Assembly (NCBI RefSeq): GCF_901000735.1
Contig: NC_081543.1
Coordinates: 30,588,771 to 30,652,770 of the forward strand
Length of the DNA: 64,000 bases
Source: Corylus avellana
Lineage: Eukaryota > Streptophyta > Magnoliopsida > Fagales > Betulaceae
Direction: 5' to 3'
Shown piece after piece: positions 55,129-64,000 of the stretch. Under the pieces are notes generated by a model. That model saw only the letters and a list, made by a program, of their open reading frames with translations, was not told the DNA's origin and ran no database searches. Within the stretch, counting starts at the first letter, position 1, and each line of letters begins with the position of its first letter. Position numbers and translations under genes: made by a program.

Positions 55129-56199
55129 TGTGTGACTTATTACGTCAGTCACTAAATTTAATTGCAACTAGTGTGACAATACCATATAAATTCTTAAGAA
55201 AATTATAGTATTCTAAACATTTTCCTTCCTTGGATTTTAAATTAATATGTCTCTTAGTCCTCCTAAACTTGTTGCAAAATGAATTAATTGGGATTTTCAG
55301 CCTAGCTCTGGGCATACAAGGCTTAGAACTAACTTTCTTCTTTAAAGAAGGAACATCCTATTTATAACGGTTGCTTTGACTTTGAATCACGCCCTGAGAA
55401 TCTACTTTGACTCACGTCCTGAGATCAAAATTCTGTTCATTTCAAGTAAAATGGAGATAAAGATAGACATTTCATGGTGATCAATATTAGATTTTATAGA
55501 TCAAGTAGCATATATATGGCCACATGATGAATATGTTGCCACATCATTTAGAATTTTAAATAGTATGACACAATGTATACCATTAAATGCAATAAAACAA
55601 AATGTTAACTATTAAATGATTACTCTCCATCTCACTTGAAATTGAGAAAATCCTATTCCGCGTCATGCAAACCAGACATCACAATTAAAAGAGCGTCCAA
55701 GAAATATGACAATTCACTTGAAATAGCCATGAACCATTTCATGGTCAAGATTTAGTATTTGTTACATCTAATGATGTAAATAATGTCACATTCATTAAAT
55801 TTTTTGAATAGCGTGCTATCATATTTATCGCATGATGTTATCTACAAACCTATAAATACAACAACATTAAATCCATTAAATCCTGAATATGAAATAACTC
55901 ATCTTCATTTGGCGTTAAATGGACATGTTGAAGGAACATATAAGAGCATTAATGACCATGAACAAACATTGTAATCAAATTTATTCACTCAAATGGGCAT
56001 TTCCTTTCGGTGAACAACTTCAAGCTCACAATACCGACATTCAAAGAAAAACAATGAACATATCAAAATAATTGGAGATTTCAAAGCTCAAGAAACAGAA
56101 AACCTCACCAAATTACAACTTCAATCCTGTACATGATCTTCTATGCTACAGAATGTGCAGGTGTAGGAAAGCAGAAAGATGTGTTAGAGGGATGTTTTT
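55129..56199. other. intergenic with diverged dispersed repeat
   Basis: The part 55740-55940 resembles the MITE at 57161-57378: both contain TTAAATTTTTTGAAT and ACAACAACATTAAATC. No gene seen. Confidence 0.45.
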
Positions 56200-59100
56200 T
56201 TAAATTCTGAAACCCAAGCTTGGCCACCTCTTTGTCACTTCCTTCTTCGTCTTCTTTGAGCTGGGATCGATGAGATTTTCCAGTGATTTTGCTTTTCTGT
56301 CTCGGGTCCTGCCTGCTTCTTTCAGAAGCTCGGCTAGCCGCCTTTTCTCATCTTCAAAGTCAGGATTTGCAATTCCAAGCTTTTCTTCTCTTAATTTAAG
56401 GACATTCTCCAAGATTTCAATTGCATCTTCTACCCTGAAATGTTTTGATAGAGTATGTTAAGAAATGGAGAATCATCATTGCAGAAAATTGTTCATGTTC
56501 TCGCTTTAAGCATTGGTATAAGAACTAAAACAAAAACATATTAGCATTATCAATGAAAAAACATATGAGAACAATGAAATCCTGGAATAGGCATGATCTG
56601 AATTCAATCCAAAAGGAAAGGCATCGATTGAGGCCATTAAATATATCTGATTCATCATGAAGTCTTGGTCCCAAGCATGCAGTGAAAGAATGATTACAAA
56701 AAGGGATTAAAAAGAATGCACTGTAACACCGTCTAAATGTTATAATCTCATTATAACATAAAAAAGAATAGTGAAAATGTTGCAAAAATGCAGAAGTCAC
56801 CCCAATGATACGAAGAAGCCCATCACCAAAAATAACAAACACGGAAAGAATAAAGCTCAACAAAGGTTAAGAATATAATATAACACTGAATTACTCCAAT
56901 TGTTGGAGTACAATCGAGCTCAGGAAGTCAGAACTATAGGGAGAGATAGATTGTATGCTGTGTTCAACTCCAAAATGGGAACAAGAAAGTCCGGAAATGC
57001 TATAGTTTATGACGAAAATATGATAACTTCATAATAAGGACAGTGTCTTTCTGGATGTATGGATTGCCACTTTTGGCGACATGACAGGTGGCAGAACACA
57101 ATCCTTAGCATGATGTTGTTAACATTAATTACAGGTGCCATGTGTAAGGATTGGGACCAGGATCCTCTTCATTTCCCTTGAAATAAAAAATTGCACTTTC
57201 TCGGACAGGATTTAATGTTATTGCAGCTAACAATGTAAATGATGACACAACATTTAAATTTTTTGAATGGCATGCCAATATATTTATCACTTGGCATTAT
57301 CTACACTGTTAGATACAACAACATTAAATCTTGACTATGAAATAGATCATCTCTATTTCACTTTAAATGGAGAGGATCATATTCTAAGGATAGTAGATTT
57401 CTCAATTGCAGAGGGAGGAACTTGTTAGGCAGGGTCAAGAAAAAAATTGAAACTCAACTTTTGGCTCAAAGAATCAGGCGCATCAGCCATAAGCAAGCAG
57501 CTTGCGCCAACAATGCAGGATGAATAAGTTAAAATTATATGTTACCTCCCCATAGCATCATAGGTTGCTGCAAGATTGCTATATAACCCAAGGGTGTCTT
57601 GATGGCATGGGCCACACTCCTGTTCTAGAATCCCCCTCGCCTCTTCAAACAACTCAGCCGCCTCATCGATCTTGAACAACTGTACACAAGCTAATCCCAT
57701 TTGGTTCAACACAACCCCAAAGAAGGCTGACTTCCTCTCCCCACTTGCTCTTAGTTTTACTATAGCACTCTCAAAAGAGTTCCTTGCTTCTTCATACCTC
57801 CCAACCATGTAAAGCATCACTCCCATCCGTGCTTCTATTCCTGCAATCGTGCTTTGATGTCCTGGTTTATCCTCCAACATTTTCACCGCCTTCTGCAAAA
57901 GCTTCAGTGCCTCCTCAGGCTCATCCACGGACTCATAAATGGCCGATACTTCAGTCAACCCGCCAGCAATCTCTTCTGCGGTGGTTCCAGGCACAGGCTT
58001 CGCATATATCCTCAGAGCATTTTCACAGTAGGACTTGGAGTCTCGGAGCTTTCCGGTTCTGTGATATAGGTCAGCAAGGCGTACAAAGACAGAGGCAACA
58101 GAAGGGTGGTTGTCACCCTTTGATGATTTGAAGACCGTGAGTGCCTTCTGGTAGGAAAAGAGAGCCTCATCATAGCGACAAAGAGATGTGTAAATGTTGC
58201 CAATGCTGACATCAATAGCAGCAACCTCAGTGTCTTGCCCATTTGCAATCATTGCCATGCTGGCAAGGACAAGGTGCTCAAGGGCTGTTTCATAATCTCC
58301 TTTTGCCTCAAATACGAGAGCCATCAGCCGGCGGTCAGCTGCTTCTTCAAGAGATGCTGGTTCACTGTGTGCACGGTGAATTTCAAGAGTTTTCTTGCAC
58401 AACTCTTCTGCCCTAACAAACTCCATTGCTTGAACATGGGCCTCAGCTAAGTACCTGCATTTTTAATATCAACTGACTTAAAAATGAGTTCATCCACTGA
58501 TCCAAGAGAATCAGGACACTAAAACCCACACCCCGATGTGATCCAAGCAAGGAAAAGATTACAATTATGAAAGCAATCTACTATTCAAATCTCTAAAGGG
58601 GTAAGAGCATCTCCAGCAGATGTTTTAAAAGCCCCATATTGTGTATATTTACCCCAATATGCGGGAAAAATCACGTACAGCAGCTTATCTTCAGCTTATG
58701 TAAAACACATTTTTTTGCTGAAGTGATTCTCAACTTGTAGCTAATTACTGTAGCAAAATTTTGCACTGAAACCAAATCCTATAAAGGAAAGTTTCTTTGC
58801 ATCGTCTTGCCAGCAATACTCAAAAAGTATTGAAGCCCATGTTCTAATGTATCGTTCCATCATAGAATAAAAACTTCATTCATGGTTATGAGTTGGTTAA
58901 TTTTTTAGCCCAAAAAACAAGCCAAATCCCCAGAGTGTTCAACCTTCGGCAAGCTTCAATTCTTCCCCAGTGTAGCCATTGAAGAACATAGAAATGACAA
59001 AAAATATATATATCATATATCTCCTTTTTCGATAAGTAATATATATCATATATCTCCTGATTTCTTTAATTGCATAGTCATTTCCTTCAATTGTCAATGA

Positions 59101-60171
59101 TACTATATATACACGCACACACAAACAGGAAAGAAAACTTCACAGAATTAATCGTGAAGAAGTCAATGTTCCATTTTATAGTAATTAGCAAACAAAATTC
59201 AGAATTTCTCCGATTTTTTTTTCTTGAGAATTAAGATTTATAAGAAATTTCCAATGCTTCAACCTTCTAGAAATTGGCCAACAAAATTAGAAAATACCAA
59301 GAATTCCAGTCACTAACAGTCTCACTAATTTTCGGCCAAACAGCCAAAACTTAAGTTTTCACACACCGTCCATTTCCATCTAAAATTAGACACATTTCTA
59401 AACTTCACGAATCGATCCGAATCTAAAATTTCCGCAATTGTATCACATAATTAGCAAGTCGTTTTTTCATAAATCAAAATCAAAAACTTAAAAACCACGA
59501 TCTGTACCATACGAATACACGAACCTGCAAGTCTCACCGACTCTCGGATCGGACTCTCCCAAGGTTTCGATTTGAATCTTCAGACCTTCCTCGTAGCAAG
59601 CGATCGACTTGTCCACCTGTCCCAGCATCGAGTACGTGTCCCCTAGCTGCATGTGTCCCGAGAACGCGGCCAGCGCATGATCCGTACCCCTTGGAGGGTC
59701 CGGGACCTGGATCGCCCGCTCAAGTACCGGCACCGCCTCGTCGAACCTCCCCAAACTACAATATATCGCCGCGAGCACGTGCAGGCTCATCGCCAGGTCC
59801 AGGCTGGGCTCGCCGTCCACGGCGCACCGCTCGAACGACTTCGACGCGCGGAGCGCGTAGTCCAAGGCCTTCGTCGGGCCCTCCCCGGAGGCGATCGTGT
59901 CGCGCGCCAGCTTCAGTAGAAACGGGCCCAGATCCGGGTTGTCGAGCGCGGACTCCGAGTTCGGGTTCATCTCCGGGTCGGGCGGAGGCTTCCTTGGCGA
60001 GAATTTTGACCTCGAAGGCGACGGCGAAGGAACTCGCTTCGGTAGCGGAGAAGGCGGTTTGGCGCTCCCGGGTTCGGATCTTTGGGACTGGCTTTGGGTT
60101 GGAGTTTCGGGTACAGAGATCCTCAGCGACGCCGTTTCGGGCGGAGTTTTAACGGAAACTAAGCCCGGCAT
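56200..60171 (-). CDS. kinesin light chain-related TPR protein (KLCR/CMU type)
   Basis: Three exons with GT/AG borders: 59525-60171, 57546-58454 and 56200-56434, encoding 596 aa, close to the usual length of plant KLCR proteins. The first ~75 residues are Ser/Pro-rich (PSPLPKRVPSPSPSRSKF). The rest is a run of tetratricopeptide repeats, for example AAIYCSLGRFDEAVPVLERA, LGDTYSMLGQVDKSIACYEE, GNIYTSLCRYDEALFSYQKA and LADLYHRTGKLRDSKSYCEN. The tail is basic (SSKKTKKEVTKRW). In Arabidopsis, KLCR/CMU proteins bind microtubules and IQD scaffolds and keep cortical microtubules in place during cellulose deposition. The start codon was chosen because it begins the Pro-rich exon and is followed by a continuous frame. 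The exon 1 DNA is notably GC-rich compared with its surroundings. It appears intact. Confidence 0.93.
57161..57378. mobile_element. 218-bp MITE in KLCR intron 2
   Basis: Terminal inverted repeats GATCCTCTTCATTT and AAATGGAGAGGATC. The interior is AT-rich and shares blocks with 55740-55940. No clear target duplication. Confidence 0.6.
58605..58800. repeat. MITE-like fragment in KLCR intron 1
   Basis: Begins AGAGCATCTCCAGCAGATG, a start shared by a common class of plant MITEs. The opposite terminus was not found, so it is probably truncated. Confidence 0.4.
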
Positions 60172-60985
60172 CGTGACCGTCGATGGCAGGTGCTCGGAGA
60201 GTAAGTAGGGGGAAGAGTAAGAGGCTGCGAATGGCTAGCGAAAGAGATAAAGAAAGAAATGGATTAATTAAGGTGGAAAGGGTGATTAGGAGTAATCAAT
60301 GGGAGGGATTAGAACTTCTCAACAACAAATTGGTGATTGATTGATTGGATTCTGATAGATCACTAGATCAGGTGTCTCTGCTGGCAAAGTGTAAGGAGAG
60401 GTTTCAGTTTCAGTGTCGAGGAGGGCAAAATGGTCAATTGGAACCCCTCGTACTTTCTGTTGCTTTGGGTTAGGGAATTGACTTGGAGAAGGTTGGGCTG
60501 GCGCGTCCACTGTGGGCCGCGATGCAGAGTTGCTATCTCTCCAGTCTCATCTGTCCCAATTCACACCAAACCTTTAAAGATTTTTTATTTTTTTATTTAT
60601 ATTTATTTTTTATCAAAATTTTCTTTCAAATTGAATTAGAAAGAAATTCCTCATACAGTTTATGTTTGAAAGCTAATCTTAATAGTGTTTATGTTCTTAC
60701 ATGGAGGTGAGAAATGAGAATCAAATGTTTTAACAACATATATTATATACTCTCTTTAATCCTATTAAAAAAATACATATGTTAAGTTAGTAGACTAAAT
60801 TTAATAAATTTTCACTAATCTAATTTAAAAAATAAACTCATCTTTTGTTATCCACAAAGAAGGGTAAGAAGAGTTTAGAGCCCATGCTATAGAAATGACT
60901 TATATTTTACCTTCAAAGTTATGGGGTGATTCCATCGCCCATCAGTCGATTCTCGGGTAGCCGACCACTTCACCCTAATAATTTA
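60172..60985. other. KLCR upstream region
   Basis: GC content falls sharply after 60200. No TATA box could be assigned with confidence and no other gene was seen. Confidence 0.4.
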
Positions 60986-61258
60986 GAGTGTGTTTGGAAT
61001 TGCGATTTTGCAAGAATAATTTACGTTTTTAAAAGATATCACAAAACGTAAGGCGTTTGGCATTGCGATTTAAAAAGCACTTAATATAAAATAGGAAAAA
61101 AAAAAGTATCACAATTTCGCATAACAAATATTTGATAAAAAAAAAAATTACTTTTTAATATGTTTTACCAAATGCATTTACAATTTAAAAAAGTATCGAT
61201 TTCAAAAACACAATTTTTTAAATCGCACTTATTAAAACCGTAATTTCAGACAGATCGT
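60986..61258. mobile_element. hAT-like MITE candidate
   Basis: The left end GTGTGTTTGGAATTGCGATT and the right end CCGTAATTTCAGACAGATC are imperfect inverted copies. The inside has several GCGATTTAAAAA / TTTTTAAATCGC inverted pairs. The GTGTGTTTGG start is common in hAT-derived MITEs. Confidence 0.45.
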
Positions 61259-64000
61259 TAATTTTCTATGAATGCATTATTTGGTTACATAGGCATATCC
61301 TGCATACCACATGGATTTATAAGATACTTTTAAAATTATATGGATTTATTTGTTACAATGTCATGCTGCATGGACTAATTTAACAATTTTCTTAATTTTT
61401 AAGTAACTCTATATGAATTATATAAATTATAATTATAATTTTTGAATTATTGTTATCCATTATTGATTAAATGTGGTAGGTTGAGATATATATTTTAAAA
61501 TGTTTTGAATTTATGATAAATCAATTATTGTGTGCAAATTGCATATGGAGTGGTTAAAAGTATTATTGCACTACTTAATTTTAGTTGGTGCTGAAATTTG
61601 CAGTGAAACTTTACCGGTATGGGTAAAAACGAGTTACTACGTAGAAGTGGCCAACGTTGCTTAGCTGGCTCTGGTACGTTGGATTAATAATGGTCAGAGC
61701 AGAGTCTTGTGAATCTCAAGGAAGATTTGATCGGACGGTAAGGAGAGCTCGATAGATGCGAACAGAACAAGCATAACACTGATCCGTCAAAGACGTTGAT
61801 GGGTCTACTGCTATTGGTTGGTCAATATTTATTTCTCCATTTAAAAAACAAATAAATACATTTTTCCCTCAATTGAAGGACACATCATTCGCAATAAACT
61901 CAATATTTAGTTCTTTTGCCGTTTGTCAACGCCTTGTGAACTCCTAGAAAAGGTTCAGTTTGTTTATGGTTTTTCTGGGACCATAGACATAACTATTGCT
62001 TGCTGTTTGGTCATGTTGGACTGGATCCAAACTTTGTTATTGTATTTATACTGCTTTTATCTATTGGGTTTTGTTGTCAAGGTGTCCACCCGTTTAATCA
62101 TGTAACCCCCATTTCCCTTATTTGATTTTTAAAAAAAAAAACAATTCTTAAATTATTATTTGTGACATTGGATCCCCTCTAACAACTATTTGTATATTGT
62201 TTAGAATATATGAAAAATATGTTATTTATTAGATTTTCCATATATTCTAAAAGAGTATCATGTGCAAAATATGATGGAAAAATAAGCATGTGATATGCAT
62301 GTACTATTTTTAAACTAAAATGTTGAAAATTTCATCCTAGTAAATAAAATATGCCCATAAATGTTTAGGTGCATGCCATGTAACTCAACTATCATCTGGA
62401 GTGGTTTCACCACTCTACTGGATACTCCACCATCACTTAAGGGCGGTTTTGCCAATCCAAGGGTTGCAACACCTCTAGGATTGGTGACTAACGACCTCTC
62501 TTTTTATAAAATAAAATAAATTTGAAGAGTATTTAAGTAAATTTATTGTCTAAACTTTTGTCGTAAAAAAAATAAAATAATAATAATAATAATAAAATTA
62601 GACATTCCAACACTTTTTCTTAAATGATCAAGTCCATTCAATAAATAAATAAATTTATATTTTTTTTTCTTAAACGAATGTAGGGTTCAAACCATTTAGG
62701 AAAGAGAATTTGGAAAACAGTATTGAAGATGCCTATCAACCCTAAAAAAAATATATATGTGCTTGTTGGGTGCTCGGTTTTCCGGCTTGATTCAACACCA
62801 TCAACTAATTGAGGAGCGTCTTTGCATCTAAATAGTAATTGATGGGGTCAAATGTCTCGTATGACAATCTAGGTGCAAGTGTGAATGGGATATCAATTCA
62901 TTGGCCAAGTGTTTCCCTCTCCCCTTTCAAAAAAAAAAAAATGTGTTTATAAAATGTCTTGATTGACAATTACAAAACTCAAATGAAAGAGATTAGCAAG
63001 AAGATATTGATATAATTGAATGGACAAATCAAAATGAAGTAGAAAAATTGTTAAATAACAACAACATTTAATTGTTAATATTTAAAACTTTAAACTCATG
63101 TCATGTTTTTCTTTCTCTTTTTCACATTTAAATTAAACCCGCTTAATTATTATGTGCTTTTGTCTAGTATAATTAATTAATTATACTATTTTTGTGTTTC
63201 TACAGAACTGTTGTTTTTACTGCTTGATAAAAACAAGCATTTAAGCCAAGTGTAGAGGTTATTAAGGCATTGATGATTAATCCTAACCAAAAAAAAAACA
63301 AAAAAAAAAATTAAAAGGTACAGAAATCAAAAAACTGAGAGACGGAGAAAAGAGAATGTGCAAAGAATAAAAAAAAATCAAAAAACTGAATAAAAGAAAC
63401 TAAGAAACGGTAGAGAGAAAGCGAGACTGAGAAATAGAATAAAATAGATAAATAAACCCTAAATAAAATCAAAGAAAAACGGTTCAGAGCAAAAAAAAAA
63501 AAAAAACACTCAAAGAAACTGAGAGTGAATGAAATAACCAAGAAATAGAGAAGAGAGATCGAAGAAAAGAGAGGGGGAGAGAGATATCTTGCTCAAAGAA
63601 GAGAGATCGTTGCAGTTTGCACTGAGAGAGTCTTTTTGAGAGACGGAGATTGTTTTGCATAGAGTCACTTTGAGTGGCGCGTGGGCATAAGAATGGTGGA
63701 TTTTTTTTGTGGCAATTTACACGATAATTTTAATCTCATATGAAATGATTAGCTAAACCACTCATTTTTTAGTGGCTTAGTTAACTCTGTGTGCATGAGA
63801 TTAGTAATCTCATAGGAATAGAGTGTTACCAAACAAAAAATTAGCTATGCCTAGTATTAACTAGTCTAATCTAAGGTCTATTCCACGAACTAAATGAGGC
63901 CTAAAGCATTGATGATTAATCATAATGACTCTTTTGTTGATGCTTTGTTTGTAGATGATGCTTTTTTATTTTTTGTTTTTTGTTTTTTGAAAAAAACAAA
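61259..64000. other. intergenic, no gene recognised
   Basis: AT-rich sequence with A-rich and T-rich runs and a GA-rich zone at 63330-63660. Direct repeats CATTGATGATTAATC occur near 63269 and 63908. No coding domain is visible. Confidence 0.45.

Noticed and set aside
59653..60208. Long + strand frames opposite KLCR exon 1
   Set aside because: Arg/Pro-rich antisense shadows of the GC-rich coding exon.
60319..60510. 63-codon - strand frame upstream of KLCR
   Set aside because: No family recognised and no splice link to KLCR; it may be a leader or chance frame.
63269..63925. Direct repeats CATTGATGATTAATC as target duplication of a retroposon
   Set aside because: The A-rich run is at the wrong end for a retroposon and no termini are clear, so chance or local duplication is as likely.
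1..64000. CRISPR arrays, bacterial operons, riboswitches, rRNA
   Set aside because: Nothing of this kind is visible, and the sequence is clearly plant nuclear DNA.

Overview
This is a nuclear segment of a eudicot plant genome. The evidence is intron-containing plant gene families (SWEET sugar transporters, a NIN-like/NLP transcription factor, a plant kinesin-light-chain-related protein), AT-rich spacers, and many LTR retrotransposons, MITEs and SINEs. The species cannot be named from the sequence. Three N runs (3574-3573+100, i.e. 3574-3673; 16485-16534; 28740-28839) are assembly gaps, and two of them interrupt the gene array.

Layout. Bases 1-48.4 kb hold a tandem array of a convergent module: the 3' end of an NLP gene on the + strand facing a clade II SWEET gene on the - strand. 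Six SWEET copies are visible, here numbered 1 to 6 from left to right. SWEET-2, -4, -5 and -6 have all five exons with open frames. SWEET-1 shows only exons 4-5 and SWEET-3 only exons 3-5; each is cut at a gap. Five NLP copies are visible: a C-terminal part running off the left edge (2-1030), a nearly full-length but broken gene (17.1-21.6 kb), and three PB1-domain remnants (25.9, 38.7-39.6 and 44.1 kb). The transporters have mostly kept their frames while the NLP partners have decayed.

Mobile DNA has repeatedly hit the array. A degenerate chromodomain Ty3/gypsy element (10.2-16.2 kb) carries a nested 515-bp TRIM. A Ty1/copia element with an uninterrupted 1496-aa polyprotein and apparently identical LTRs (32.6-37.5 kb) sits about 120 bp upstream of the SWEET-4 start codon, in the same orientation. 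A 635-bp solo LTR splits one NLP remnant. Several MITEs sit in SWEET introns and spacers.

The most interesting signal is in the transporters. The two substrate-site asparagines (N73 and N192 in AtSWEET1 numbering) are kept in SWEET-5 and -6. They are replaced by Asp/Glu and Ser in SWEET-2, -3 and -4, and SWEET-1 also has the Ser, yet SWEET-2 and SWEET-4 remain full-length open frames.

From 48.5 to 56.2 kb the DNA is AT-rich intergenic sequence with MITEs and a SINE. From 56.2 to 60.2 kb a three-exon KLCR/CMU-type TPR gene lies on the - strand and looks intact. From 60.2 to 64 kb no gene is recognised.
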